64,000 nucleotides of DNA from Alkalihalobacterium elongatum (GTDB lineage Bacteria; Bacillota; Bacilli; Bacillales; Bacillaceae_F): contig NZ_WMKZ01000008.1 of the NCBI RefSeq assembly GCF_019024285.1, forward strand, positions 73,042 to 137,041, written 5' to 3'. Position numbers and translations under genes: made by a program. Of this stretch, positions 36,619-46,255 are shown piece by piece; the first letter of the stretch is position 1, and every line of letters begins with the position of its first letter. The notes under the pieces were generated by a model that did no database searches, was not told where the DNA came from, and was given only the letters and a program-made list of their open reading frames with translations.

Positions 36619-38904
36619 TTGAAAAAATGGTTTATTTTATTAATAGTTTTAGTACTCTTTATCACAACCATTGTTCCAAGTTCTATTCTTGCGGCTAAAG
36701 ATCGTGCAGCTGGAAATAAGGAAGTCGTTCCACTTGTTATAGTAAAAGTCGATTCCCTAGAAGAAATGAAAGTTTTAGTAGATTCTGGATTAGATGTAGT
36801 TGATATGGATAGTGTAAATAAAGAAGTAACTATTGTGCTAGGAAGTTATGAAAATGAGTATTTACAAGCTGAAGGATACGAATATGATATTTTAGTTGAT
36901 GACTTGAATACTCCTGTTCAGTCTGATCTACAAAAAAATGAGATCTTCTCTATTCAATCTGCAACAGAACGAACAGATTATCGAACTTTAGCTGATTTCT
37001 TCAATGAAATTGAAGAAATTGAAAAGAAGTATCCTAATCTAGTAAATGTAGAAGTGATCGGTCATTCTGTAAAAGGTGACCCAATTCATGCGATTGAAAT
37101 TAGTACAACTCCTGGTATTAACGATGGAAAACCAGAGTCTGTACATATGGCCAGCGTGCATGCTCGTGAGTGGCCATCAGGTGAGCTAGCAATGGATTTA
37201 GCATGGTACCTTGTAGATAACTATGGAAAAGATGAGCAAGTTTCACATATTGTAGACAATATTCGTACTTGGATCATCCCTATGGTAAATCCAGACGGAT
37301 TCCACTATTCACGAAGTGGTGAATATAGAATGTGGCGAAAAAACCTTAGTCAAAACGGTGATGGTACACTTGGTGTTGATTTAAATAGAAATAATTCATA
37401 CAAATGGGGTGGAAGTGGGTCCAGTGGGGATCCCAATTCATTTACTTATCGCGGTCCAGCTCCAGCTAGTGAGCCAGAAACGGAAGCAATCCGTGATTTC
37501 TTTTTAAGTCGTAATATTATGACAACGATTACAGGTCATACGTATAGTGAGCTAATCCTCTATCCTTGGGGTCATGCAGGAACGGCACTTCGATCAGCAG
37601 ATGCCTTTATCGCAGGGATGGCAAATGATATGGCACAGTGGAATGGTTATGCTGACATTCGAGCGATTGATCTCTACCCTACACATGGAGACACAGTAGA
37701 CTGGGTATATGGTATAACTCGGGGAATTGCTTTCACATACGAATATGGAAAGGAATTTATTCCACCATATGAGGGGTACCGTAGCACTGAAATTAATTGG
37801 GGTGAAAATGGTTCGTTTAACTTTAACACATTTACATTTTCTGTTGGTTTTGAAGGTACAAAAGGGCAAATTGTTCATGCTGGGAAAGGATTAACTTCAG
37901 AGGACTTCCCTGCTGAAGTGGAAGGAAACATCGCCTTAATTGAACGTGGAGATGGAACGTTTAGAGAAAAAGCAGAAAATGCTGAAGCTGCAGGAGCAGT
38001 TGGAGTGATTATTTATAACAACGCATCAGGGACTGTGTCTGGAACGTTAGGAAGTGAAGGGGTGGGTATCCCTGTTATTGGCATTACAAGAGCTGATGGT
38101 TTAGAGATTCTCTCGCAATTGAACAATGGCGCAACGGAAGAAGCAGTTATTAAATATGGAGATGACGTTAGAGAAAGCTATAAACAGTTATGGGAAATGA
38201 ATTTACCGCCATTCCTTTACAATATTGAAAAAGCTGAAGAATATGCAAGTAAAATTGTAGGAACAGTTATTGATCAAACTACTGGAAACCCTGTTGAAGC
38301 GAGTTTACAAATGGATGTTGACTATACGGTTCCTTTAGTAGGAATTAGAAACGGTGACGCCTTAACAGAATCACATAGCGCAACGATTGATGTCAATGGA
38401 GATTTTGAATGGAATGTGGTTCCAAGTGAACAACCAGAGCTAGACACACCTCCATACACTGTCACGGTTACGGCTGAAGGCTACCATACACAAACTTTTG
38501 AAGTAGAAATTAAGAATTTCCAAGAAATTAAAACGCTAAATATTGAACTACAACCTGTAGCAAAAGCATTGGGAGCTAATAAATTAACTTGGAATACTAA
38601 TGCAACGATTCCTTTCAAGTTTGCGACTTTTAATGCGGAAGGAGTTCCTGAAGCTAAGAGTCATGTAAAGGTCAGCGTATTAGATGGTACAAACATTGTC
38701 AAAACATATGCAGAAGGTAAGGGCGCAAATGCTGTTAGACAAACTGAAGAAAGTGGCGAATATATGGTTAATATTAACACAAGAGCGTTAGAACTTGGTG
38801 CAGGTAATTATACCATCTTAATCGAGTTCGAAGACGGAAATAATGCTCATAAATTCTCCGTCCCTGTTGAGCTGAAGTCTGCCGCACAAAAAAAAGCTTC
38901 ATAA
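36619..38904 (+). CDS. Secreted M14 zinc carboxypeptidase with PA domain
   Basis: 761 residues from TTG 36619, chosen for AAAGAGGTGA upstream and because it opens directly on a signal peptide (KKWFILLIVLVLFITTIV). Zinc ligands are His181 and Glu184 in SVHAREWPSGE and His307 in ITGHTYSE; the catalytic Glu375 is in TYEYGKE. MVNPDGFHYS and GVDLNRNN are the substrate-binding blocks. A protease-associated (PA) domain follows at about 400-505, then a carboxypeptidase regulatory-like beta domain and a C-terminal beta domain. It probably degrades extracellular peptides for nitrogen. Start at 36580 is possible. Confidence 0.92.
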   Translation: MKKWFILLIVLVLFITTIVPSSILAAKDRAAGNKEVVPLVIVKVDSLEEMKVLVDSGLDVVDMDSVNKEVTIVLGSYENEYLQAEGYEYDILVDDLNTPVQSDLQKNEIFSIQSATERTDYRTLADFFNEIEEIEKKYPNLVNVEVIGHSVKGDPIHAIEISTTPGINDGKPESVHMASVHAREWPSGELAMDLAWYLVDNYGKDEQVSHIVDNIRTWIIPMVNPDGFHYSRSGEYRMWRKNLSQNGDGTLGVDLNRNNSYKWGGSGSSGDPNSFTYRGPAPASEPETEAIRDFFLSRNIMTTITGHTYSELILYPWGHAGTALRSADAFIAGMANDMAQWNGYADIRAIDLYPTHGDTVDWVYGITRGIAFTYEYGKEFIPPYEGYRSTEINWGENGSFNFNTFTFSVGFEGTKGQIVHAGKGLTSEDFPAEVEGNIALIERGDGTFREKAENAEAAGAVGVIIYNNASGTVSGTLGSEGVGIPVIGITRADGLEILSQLNNGATEEAVIKYGDDVRESYKQLWEMNLPPFLYNIEKAEEYASKIVGTVIDQTTGNPVEASLQMDVDYTVPLVGIRNGDALTESHSATIDVNGDFEWNVVPSEQPELDTPPYTVTVTAEGYHTQTFEVEIKNFQEIKTLNIELQPVAKALGANKLTWNTNATIPFKFATFNAEGVPEAKSHVKVSVLDGTNIVKTYAEGKGANAVRQTEESGEYMVNINTRALELGAGNYTILIEFEDGNNAHKFSVPVELKSAAQKKAS

Positions 38905-38920
38905 ATACAAATTAAACATT

Positions 38921-38968
38921 TCACCAGCCTATGAGTCAGACTTTCTGGCTTATGGGCTGTTTTTTTTT
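38921..38968 (+). terminator. Terminator of the carboxypeptidase gene
   Basis: AGCCTATGAGTCAG pairs with CTGGCTTATGGGCT and is followed by eight T residues. Confidence 0.85.
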
Positions 38969-39080
38969 GAGGAATACTTCAATGACTTCGTCACTGGGGG
39001 GGTTGACAAATATCGTTCACATAAGAGAGATAGAAAGTAGCTTATAATAATGATAAGTATAATAAAAGGGGGATATAAAA

Positions 39081-39359
39081 ATGAATGAAGCGGGGAAAAT
39101 TCCAACTCAAATTATTTTTAAACATAAAGAACAACAAGGGATTAATGAGTTTGCTGAAGTATTAGAAACGATTGCTAAAAAGCTAAGGGAAGAAGGTCAG
39201 TTTGTTTTTATGCAAGGAGAAGAAGAGGTGCAAGTTAAACCATCTCAACGTTTAAAGGTAGAGTATGAATACTCAACTAAAGGGGACAAGCACTCCTTTG
39301 AAATCGAGTTTGACTGGATTGAAGGAGAAACAGGTCCTAATAAAATGGGTATCAAATAA
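39081..39359 (+). CDS. Amphi-Trp domain-containing protein
   Basis: 92 residues, GGGGG seven bases before ATG. The order IIFKHKEQQ, EVLETIAKKLREEGQFVFMQG, VQVKPSQRLKVEYEY and FEIEFDW follows the short amphi-Trp family, which ends strands with an amphipathic E-x-x-W pattern. The family's function is unknown. It is convergent with the sodium-channel gene and shares its terminator. No membrane segment or signal is visible, so it is likely cytoplasmic. Confidence 0.7.
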   Translation: MNEAGKIPTQIIFKHKEQQGINEFAEVLETIAKKLREEGQFVFMQGEEEVQVKPSQRLKVEYEYSTKGDKHSFEIEFDWIEGETGPNKMGIK

Positions 39360-39364
39360 AGAAA

Positions 39365-39391
39365 CAGCTGAGGAAGTTCCTCAGCTTTTGT
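39365..39391. terminator. Bidirectional terminator
   Basis: AGCTGAGGA-AGTT-CCTCAGCT, with TTTTG on the right. It overlaps the last codons of the channel gene. Confidence 0.7.
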
Positions 39392-40211
39392 TCATTTTAA
39401 TCATCATATTTTTTAGTTCAGCAATTTCTTTACGAAGTTCACGAACCTCATTTTTCATATCAGCCTCATCATCATTTTCATCTCTATTCGTTTTTTCTAC
39501 ATTACTTACGATGACCCCGATAAATAAGTTAAAAACGATAAAGGTTCCGACAAGAATGAAAAGGACAAAGTAAATCCAAGACCAAGCGACTTCCGCAAAG
39601 ATTGGGCGCATAACCCCACTTGCCCATGACTCGAGTGTGACGACTTGGAATAAGGTTAGCAAGGATAATTGCAAGTTGCCAAAGTACTCTGGCGCTACAT
39701 CTGCGAATAACATGGTTCCAGTAACGGCAAATATATAAAAGATAATGCTCATTAAGATCATAATATTGCCTAATGCTGGGATGGTTAATAATAGAGCATC
39801 GACTAGTTTTCTTAATGAAGGGATAACAGAAATGGCACGTAAGACCCTAAGAACACGTAAAATTCGTAAAACAGTAATGAAATGTGCTCCAACAAATATA
39901 TGTCCTGCTGCAACAATTAGGAAATCAAACCAGTTCCAGCTACTCTTAAAGAAACTGTGAGTTGGACGTGCAGCAATCATTCGCATTGCTATTTCAATAG
40001 TAAAAATCCATAGGAGCGTAATGTCAGCATAGTAAAACCAGCTAGTATACGTTTGATATACATTCGGATACGTTTCAATCCCTACAACAATGGCGTTAAT
40101 GATAATGAATGTAATAATCGTTGTTGTAAAAGCTTTATGATCAACGATTTTTGCACAATACTCTGAAATGCGATTCGGTTGTTTTTTCTCTTTTGCTTGT
40201 TGTGACGCCAT
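39381..40211 (-). CDS. NaChBac-type voltage-gated sodium channel
   Basis: 276 residues, close to the 274 of B. halodurans NaChBac. Six membrane segments are visible. S4 carries the regularly spaced arginines RILRVLRVLRAI, the selectivity filter is TLESWASG, and S6 is the long IYFVLFILVGTFIVFNLFIGVIV. A C-terminal acidic stretch and coiled-coil tail (residues ~240-274) fit the tetramer-assembly helix. In alkaliphilic Bacillus such channels return Na+ needed for pH homeostasis, motility and chemotaxis. GGAGGAG lies five bases before the ATG. The filter is identical to NaChBac as I remember it. Confidence 0.95.
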   Translation of the reverse strand: MASQQAKEKKQPNRISEYCAKIVDHKAFTTTIITFIIINAIVVGIETYPNVYQTYTSWFYYADITLLWIFTIEIAMRMIAARPTHSFFKSSWNWFDFLIVAAGHIFVGAHFITVLRILRVLRVLRAISVIPSLRKLVDALLLTIPALGNIMILMSIIFYIFAVTGTMLFADVAPEYFGNLQLSLLTLFQVVTLESWASGVMRPIFAEVAWSWIYFVLFILVGTFIVFNLFIGVIVSNVEKTNRDENDDEADMKNEVRELRKEIAELKNMMIKMNKS

Positions 40212-40445
40212 TTCTCTCCTCCAAAACCTTCTTTATTAGCTTTTTTCTACTAATTGTTGCTTGACCGAACTAAGTGAATACTTGTCTCTGCACGCTTAGG
40301 TGAAGTTCTAAGCAACACTACTAATTTTACTAGATTTTTATTAATAGGGGAAGGGATCATTGTGCCGTTCAACACATTGCCATCCACTTAATCAACTCCA
40401 TTTGTTACAATGAAGGAAACAGACTACTTAGGAGAGATGGAGAAG

Positions 40446-41456
40446 ATGAATCATTATTCCGTAATTATTGTCGGTGCTGGCTTAGCTGGGATTATCGCTG
40501 CAAAGAAATTCTCAGAAGAAAATGTAAACTACCTCGTCTTAGATAAAGGTAGAAGTGTCGGAGGTCGAATGGCAACGAGAAGAGTAAATGGTGGTAGAAG
40601 TGACCATGGAGCTCAATTTTTTACTGCTCGCAGTGAGCAAATGAAAGAGCTTGTAAACGGATGGGTCAGTGATAGGCTTGTACATACGTGGACGAATGGC
40701 TTCCATCAAATGAACAATATTACAGATCTTGATAGTTTACTACTACATAATGATGGTTATCCGCGTTATGCTGGTAAGAATGGTATGAATGCATTAATAA
40801 AAGAATTAGCGAGAGACTTGAACATTAAGATTGAACATAAAGTAGAAAAAATAGAATGGATTGGTGGAAAATGGTCTGTTAGTGCACGGGTAGGGAAAGA
40901 CGCTGAAATGGTATCTTTTACGACTGATCGATTATTATTAACTTCTCCTACTCCTCAATCACTGGAACTATTAGCTCAAGTAGATATAGAAGAAAAGTTG
41001 AGAGATGAGTTAAAGATGACGAGCTATTATCCTTGCTTATGTGTAATTGTTGCTCTAAGTGCACAAACAAATATACCAAAACCAGGTGGAATTCAAATAA
41101 AAGAAGGGAGTATCTCATTTCTTGGAGATAATCAGCAAAAAGGTATTTCAGATACCACTGTAGTTACAATCCACGGAAATGAATACTGGTCTCGCGAACA
41201 TTATAATGAAGATGACCAAATAATAATGGATAAGCTGATTGATGCAGCTAAACCACTTCTTGGAGAAGGCCAAATCTTAGATAAGCAATTGAAGAGGTGG
41301 CGGTATTCCAAGCCAGAGGTTCTTCATCCTGATGAGTTTGTCGCAACAACAATGCCAGGACCTATTGCTTTTGCTGGCGACATATTTAAAAGAGGAGCAG
41401 TAGAAGGTGCAATACTATCGGGACTAGCTGCTTCAGAATGGGTATTAAAGAACTGA
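40446..41456 (+). CDS. Renalase-like FAD-dependent oxidoreductase
   Basis: 336 residues from ATG 40446 (TAGGAG upstream); ATGs at 40410 and 40437 are alternatives. The FAD-binding motif is VIIVGAGLAGIIAAKKF, followed by VLDKGRSVGGRMATRR and the SDHGAQFFTAR block, and the C-terminal FAD contact is IAFAGDIF. This is the COG3380-type amine-oxidase-related family, whose bacterial members oxidise aberrant NAD(P)H isomers or are uncharacterised. The next gene, a methyltransferase, starts 36 bases later on the same strand. Confidence 0.82.
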   Translation: MNHYSVIIVGAGLAGIIAAKKFSEENVNYLVLDKGRSVGGRMATRRVNGGRSDHGAQFFTARSEQMKELVNGWVSDRLVHTWTNGFHQMNNITDLDSLLLHNDGYPRYAGKNGMNALIKELARDLNIKIEHKVEKIEWIGGKWSVSARVGKDAEMVSFTTDRLLLTSPTPQSLELLAQVDIEEKLRDELKMTSYYPCLCVIVALSAQTNIPKPGGIQIKEGSISFLGDNQQKGISDTTVVTIHGNEYWSREHYNEDDQIIMDKLIDAAKPLLGEGQILDKQLKRWRYSKPEVLHPDEFVATTMPGPIAFAGDIFKRGAVEGAILSGLAASEWVLKN

Positions 41457-41492
41457 CTAAATTAGTGTATAAAAGAGAGTTGGACGAAAGGT

Positions 41493-42239
41493 ATGAGTAA
41501 TCATAATAATTTAGAAGAGTATAGAGATCCTGATTTATATGATCTAGAAAACGATTCATTTTTAGACGATCTCCCGTTAATAGAAAAGTTTGCAAAACAA
41601 GTAGAAGGACCCGTCGTTGAGTTAGCTTGTGGAACGGGAAGAGCTACCCTACGCCTTGCAGAAAAGGGAATAAAAATTGTTGGTGTCGACTTACATGAAA
41701 AAATGTTGAGGAAAGCACGAGAAAAGGCGAACCTAAAGAACGTAAATATTCGTTTTCTACTACAAGATTGTACAAGTCTAAATCTCGGAATAAAAAGTTC
41801 ATTTATATTTATGGTCGGAAATTCTTTTCAGCACTTCTTAACGAATCAATCACAGGACGAATTATTTGCCTCGGTATACCGACATTTAAATAAAGGTGGT
41901 ATTTTCTTGTTTGGTACGAGGTTTCCTTCTCGAGACGAACTAATGCAACCTGATCAGGAAGAATACTGGCGATCGTATGTTGATTTTGCGGGTCAAAAGG
42001 TAGATGTATATACTGTCAGTCAGTACGATGATGTTACACAAATTCAGACATACAGAACGATTAGAAGAAGGGCAGAAAAAGAAGATATTACTCAAATTCA
42101 GCTTCGTTATGTTTATCCTAAAGAAATGGAACGACTTTTAAAAGATCACGGATTTACAATTATTCATCAATATGGAAGTTGGGATCAAGCGCCATTAACA
42201 AATAAAAGTAGTTCAATGATTTATATTTGTAAAAAATGA
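41493..42239 (+). CDS. Class I SAM-dependent methyltransferase
   Basis: 248 residues. Motif I is VVELACGTGRATLRLA, followed by IVGVDLHEKMLRKAR, and FMVGNSFQHF in the motif-IV region. The C-terminal part resembles small-molecule methyltransferases. There is no fused domain, unlike the rubredoxin fusion at 27.2 kb, though the two methyltransferase cores share the layout of the motif after 'NSFQHF/GFLQHF'. The substrate is unknown. It is likely co-transcribed with the upstream oxidoreductase gene. Confidence 0.82.
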   Translation: MSNHNNLEEYRDPDLYDLENDSFLDDLPLIEKFAKQVEGPVVELACGTGRATLRLAEKGIKIVGVDLHEKMLRKAREKANLKNVNIRFLLQDCTSLNLGIKSSFIFMVGNSFQHFLTNQSQDELFASVYRHLNKGGIFLFGTRFPSRDELMQPDQEEYWRSYVDFAGQKVDVYTVSQYDDVTQIQTYRTIRRRAEKEDITQIQLRYVYPKEMERLLKDHGFTIIHQYGSWDQAPLTNKSSSMIYICKK

Positions 42240-42282
42240 TAATACGGCCTTTTAGTTTTGATACAAAGAGAAGTAAAATAGC

Positions 42283-42320
42283 CTTCAAAATCATCGATAA
42301 ATGATTTTGAAGGCTAATTT
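42283..42320. terminator. Bidirectional terminator between the methyltransferase gene and proC
   Basis: GCCTTCAAAATCAT and ATGATTTTGAAGGC form a perfect 14-base stem with A residues on the left and AATTTTATTT on the right. Confidence 0.85.
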
Positions 42321-43153
42321 TATTTGGACTCAGTAAAGATTTGACCCATTTCTTTTGCTCTTGCAGAAGATCGTTTAATCCCAGCAATGACAGCATCTTG
42401 GAATTGATAAGAGGCAAGGACATTTAATGCAGCTTCTGTTGCACCATTTGGGCTCATCACTTCTTTATAGAGCTGTGCAGAAGTTTTTGAAGTAGACTCT
42501 AGACGTTTTAGAGAGCCTTTCAATGTTTGGATGATTGCTTCCTTTGCTTCTTCTTCTTCTAAACCAAGGTCTTTTGCAGCTTTTTCCATCGCTTCAACAA
42601 AATAGTAAATATATGCTGGCCCACTTCCAGCCACTCCTGTAAAGCCATCCTGTTTGTCTTCAGGAATAATGTGAACTGTACCAATTGCTTTGAATAAGTG
42701 AGCTGATATATTAATATCCTCTTCTGATGCAAATTTCCCAGCAGATAACGCAGTAGCAGATTCGCCTACTTTCGCTGAAGTATTAGGCATGGAACGAATA
42801 ACAGGTGCCTCCATTCCAAGTAATTCTTCAAGATAAGCAGTCGTAACGCCAGCTAAAACGGAAATGAAGATTTGTTCTTTACGTATAAAAGGCTTAATAA
42901 GATTGATCCCGTCAATTACATTTGATGGTTTCATCGCAAGTACGACAATATCAGCTTTTGAAAGGGCCTCTTCTTTATTCGTTGTCGTTTGAATACCGTA
43001 AGTGTTTTTTAAGCTTTCAAGGCGATCGACATCTTTTCTATTAGTTGCAATGATTTGTTCTGGCTTTAATAACTCTTTATTAATAAGTCCAGCGAAAATG
43101 GCTTCTGCCATTGAGCCAGCTCCTACGAATGTTACTTTTTTATCTCTTAACAT
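42320..43153 (-). CDS. proC: Pyrroline-5-carboxylate reductase
   Basis: 277 residues. The N-terminal NADPH site is VTFVGAGSMAEAIFAGL, with VVLAMKP and the C-terminal GSGPAYIYYFVEAM and SPNGATEAAL substrate blocks. It catalyses the last step of proline synthesis. As the third gene of proB-proA-proC under a proline T-box, it is a biosynthetic copy; B. subtilis has several paralogues (proG, proH, proI), so the symbol marks function only. Confidence 0.94.
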   Translation of the reverse strand: MLRDKKVTFVGAGSMAEAIFAGLINKELLKPEQIIATNRKDVDRLESLKNTYGIQTTTNKEEALSKADIVVLAMKPSNVIDGINLIKPFIRKEQIFISVLAGVTTAYLEELLGMEAPVIRSMPNTSAKVGESATALSAGKFASEEDINISAHLFKAIGTVHIIPEDKQDGFTGVAGSGPAYIYYFVEAMEKAAKDLGLEEEEAKEAIIQTLKGSLKRLESTSKTSAQLYKEVMSPNGATEAALNVLASYQFQDAVIAGIKRSSARAKEMGQIFTESK

Positions 43154-43168
43154 AATTACACCTGCCCT

Positions 43169-44413
43169 TTACTTAATTTGTCCTGTGCCGCGAACGACAT
43201 ATTTCGTTGATGTTAATGCAGGGAGTCCCATTGGACCACGAGCATGAAGTTTTTGTGTACTAATTCCAATTTCAGCACCGAAGCCAAATTCAAAACCGTC
43301 GGTGAAACGAGTCGAAGCATTATGGTATACAGCTGCAGCATCGACGTAATTTAAGAATTTACTTACATTTTCTGCATCATCTGAAACAATTGCTTCCGAA
43401 TGCTTTGTTCCGTATGTTTGAATATGCTGAATGGCTTCATCGACACTATCAACTACTCGTAGTGCTACAGTTAAATCGAGGTATTCCGTTCCCCAATCTT
43501 CTTCAGTAGCAGCGATTAAACTAGTGTCCATTTGACAAGCACTTTCATTTGCACGAATTTCAACTTGTTTATCTTTTAGTTGTGCTAGAAGATCTTGTAG
43601 ATAATTTTTTGCCCATTCTTTGTGGATGAGAAGCGTTTCGGCCGCGTTACATACAGAAGGGCGTTGTGTTTTCGCATTAACGGCAATTGAAATTGCCATA
43701 TCTTTATTAGCAGCTTCATCTACATAAACATGGCAGTTTCCAACTCCAGTTTCTAACACTGGAACTGAAGCATTTTTAACAACGGATTGTATAAGATTAG
43801 CACCACCGCGCGGAATAAGTACATCTAAATATTCATTTAGTTTGAACATTTCAGAAGCCGTTTCACGACTAGTATCTTCAAGAAGTTGAACTGTTTCAAT
43901 CGGCAATTGGCTTTTTTCTAGGCCACGGTGAATGACTTGAACAATCGCCTTATTTGAGAAAATTGCAGTTGAGCTCCCACGTAAAATAACAGCATTTCCT
44001 GCTTTTAAACATAAGCCTGATGCGTCTACTGTTACGTTTGGTCTTGCTTCGTAAATCATTCCAATAACCCCAAGTGGGACCCTTACTTTTTTTATTTGTA
44101 AACCATTTGGACGATCCCACTCTTCAAGGACTTCCCCAATTGGATCAGCAAGGCTGGCAACCTGCTTTAAACCGTCTGCCATATCTTTAACGCGTTCACT
44201 TGTTAGCTTTAAACGGTCGATGAGTGATTCTGTCAGGCCGTTTTCTCTACCAGCGATAACATCTTTTTCGTTTTCTGTTAGGATATAGTCCGTTTCTTGG
44301 ATCAGTTGCTCAGCTATTAATAGTAATGCTTCATTTTTTTGTTCTGTCGATAAGACCGCTAGATATGATGTAATTTCTTTTGCTTTTTTTGCTTTTTGAA
44401 TGAGTTCACTCAT
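43169..44413 (-). CDS. proA: Glutamate-5-semialdehyde dehydrogenase
   Basis: 414 residues from ATG 44413, which overlaps the proB stop as ATGA and has AAAGGAG eleven bases upstream. The catalytic Cys is in [33 protein letters not shown] and the late [16 protein letters not shown] are conserved. It reduces glutamyl-5-phosphate to the semialdehyde. Length matches B. subtilis ProA (415). Confidence 0.95.
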   Translation of the reverse strand: MSELIQKAKKAKEITSYLAVLSTEQKNEALLLIAEQLIQETDYILTENEKDVIAGRENGLTESLIDRLKLTSERVKDMADGLKQVASLADPIGEVLEEWDRPNGLQIKKVRVPLGVIGMIYEARPNVTVDASGLCLKAGNAVILRGSSTAIFSNKAIVQVIHRGLEKSQLPIETVQLLEDTSRETASEMFKLNEYLDVLIPRGGANLIQSVVKNASVPVLETGVGNCHVYVDEAANKDMAISIAVNAKTQRPSVCNAAETLLIHKEWAKNYLQDLLAQLKDKQVEIRANESACQMDTSLIAATEEDWGTEYLDLTVALRVVDSVDEAIQHIQTYGTKHSEAIVSDDAENVSKFLNYVDAAAVYHNASTRFTDGFEFGFGAEIGISTQKLHARGPMGLPALTSTKYVVRGTGQIK

Positions 44414-45531
44414 TTGATCATCTTCTCCTTTATCGTTACCCATAAATTTCTGTGAATGACCTCTGATTGCTCTTTATTTGTTTGTTTTTTTGCTTGATCA
44501 CTTGATAAGCCTTTAATTAACTCGAGTTCACTAGAGGAATAATTGACTTGGCCTTTGCCAATTAACTCACCTTTTGTGTTAATAACTTCAATTACATCAC
44601 CAGTTGAGAAGGTACCTTCAACTTGCGTAATACCAGCAGGGAGAAGACTTTTTCCTTTGTGAATAACAGCTTTTTCAGCACCAGGATCGATCTTAATCCT
44701 TCCTGCTATTTCGGAATGAATACCAATCCATTGTTTCTTACTCTTCATCATATGATGATCGGTATAGCCGATATATGTGCCATCACCTTTACCAGCAATA
44801 ATATCGACAAGCTTATCTGACCCCGTCCCCATTCCGATAAAAACTTTAACCCCAACGGAAAGAGCCACTTTCGCTGCTTCGACTTTTGAACGCATTCCTC
44901 CAGTACCAACACTTGAACCAACACCACCTGCAGCTTGAATCAGTTCCCCCGTTATTTCTGGTAAAAATGAAAACTTTTTGGCGTCTGGGTTCGTCTTTGG
45001 ATTGTCATCGTATAATCCATTTATATCTGTAAGGATTATGAGTGTATTGGCATGAATAAGTCCACTCACTAACGCGGATAGCATATCGTTGTCTCCAAAA
45101 GTCAGTTCTTCAAGAGAGATCGAGTCATTTTCATTAATAATCGGGATGACGTCACGTTTGATTAGTTCCGTTAAAGTAGAATATGCATTATTGTATTGTT
45201 CTTGATTTGAAAAATTATGTCTAGTTAGTAGCATTTGCGCAGTGACAATACGATGCTTTCGAAATTCTTCAGTGTAAGCCTGCATTAATAGTCCTTGACC
45301 AACGGCTGCAGCGGCTTGCTTTCCAGCAATGGTTACGGGACGAGTTGGGTAGCCAAGATGTGTAAATCCAGCAGCAACTGCCCCAGAAGAAATGAGGATA
45401 ACATCATGTCCTTGCTGTTTTAACTTTGCTATAGCAGCAGTATGTTCAGTAATCTTATCAATGGATAAGCCACCATTTGCGTTTGTTAAAGAACTACTGC
45501 CAATTTTTACGACAATTCGTTGTCTCGTCAT
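44410..45531 (-). CDS. proB: Glutamate 5-kinase
   Basis: 373 residues from ATG 45531; the ATG two codons earlier directly abuts the GAGGG ribosome site. The kinase domain starts [16 protein letters not shown], with [10 protein letters not shown] and the [15 protein letters not shown] block; a C-terminal PUA domain covers about 275-360. It commits glutamate to proline. It is the first gene of the operon, separated from its T-box by a 330-base leader containing structured repeats. Confidence 0.95.
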   Translation of the reverse strand: MTRQRIVVKIGSSSLTNANGGLSIDKITEHTAAIAKLKQQGHDVILISSGAVAAGFTHLGYPTRPVTIAGKQAAAAVGQGLLMQAYTEEFRKHRIVTAQMLLTRHNFSNQEQYNNAYSTLTELIKRDVIPIINENDSISLEELTFGDNDMLSALVSGLIHANTLIILTDINGLYDDNPKTNPDAKKFSFLPEITGELIQAAGGVGSSVGTGGMRSKVEAAKVALSVGVKVFIGMGTGSDKLVDIIAGKGDGTYIGYTDHHMMKSKKQWIGIHSEIAGRIKIDPGAEKAVIHKGKSLLPAGITQVEGTFSTGDVIEVINTKGELIGKGQVNYSSSELELIKGLSSDQAKKQTNKEQSEVIHRNLWVTIKEKMIK

Positions 45532-45577
45532 CGTCATCCCTCTTTTATTTGTAGAGTAAGCCTAAAATGATAAAATA

Positions 45578-45903
45578 AATAGAAAAGCGTAAGTACCCGT
45601 TTAGCGACGTATGAACTGGAGCCCTCCGTATGAGATAAAGGAAACACGCAGAGTGGAGCGATGCGATGTTGACTTATCGTAAGGAGGAGAGCGAAGTTTC
45701 ACTAGGCGCTGGGTACTGAAGCTAGCCAATAGAAAAGCGTAAGGTGCCTGGTTATCGGCGACAAGCGCTGGAGGGCTAGCAATACGTGTCATGATGTTCG
45801 GACACGTTTGATGGACCGAAGCGACCTCGAGCGGATTGCACCTGAAGTTAGCCAATAGAAAAGCGTAAGTACCTGTTTAGCGACGTGAGCGGAAGTGGTA
45901 ATA
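45578..45903. repeat. Three tandem copies of a structured intergenic repeat
   Basis: Copy 1 is 45578-45727, copy 2 45728-45853 and truncated copy 3 45854 to about 45903. Each opens AATAGAAAAGCGTAAG; the two full copies close GAAG(C/T)TAGCC. Outer stems differ but stay paired: AGTACCC/GGGTACT in copy 1 and AGGTGC/GCACCT in copy 2. Copy 2 has an inner ACGTGTC/GACACGT hairpin. They lie within the transcribed proB leader, downstream of the T-box terminator. They resemble the imperfectly palindromic interspersed repeats found in Bacillus genomes. Confidence 0.85.
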
Positions 45904-45904
45904 A

Positions 45905-46140
45905 AATAAAAAACCCTTCTGTCCTATAATAAAAAGGACGGAAGAGTTTGGATCCGCGGTACCACCTTTGTTGGCCTGCGAATATATGCAAGCCCTCTTG
46001 GAACCGTTAACGCCGGCGACGGTCAGGTTTGCCTGACAGCTCAAGGGTAGGTTCAACAGTTTCAGTGGTGGCACACCTTTCAGCCGATGGGTGTTGCTCT
46101 CTGGACACATGTTACTGTTTACTATTCCTATCAACGCTCA
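45905..46140 (-). promoter_or_regulatory. T-box leader, proline specificity
   Basis: On the minus strand AAGGTGGTACCGCGG (around 45954-45968) is the T-box antiterminator motif. A terminator follows (CTTCCGTCC/GGACAGAAG, then TTTTTTATTTT) at about 45905-45950. Upstream is a stem-I-like region with AGAGAGC and CUGAAAGGUG blocks. A CCU triplet in GAACCUACC (46049-46051) is the likely specifier, so uncharged tRNA-Pro would switch on proBAC. Outer boundaries are approximate. Confidence 0.9.
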
Positions 46141-46255
46141 TTATACTTTGGAGACTATTATAAGTCGATCTCGCAATTACGTCAAGATATGAATGATTGT
46201 TTTTTCAAAATTATGAATAACTATACAAAAGATTATACTTTATTAGGGGGAAAAA

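Noticed and set aside
45601..46134. Two short minus-strand proteins upstream of proB
   Set aside because: Both lie in RNA-type structure (interspersed repeat copies and the T-box leader) and have no credible ribosome sites.
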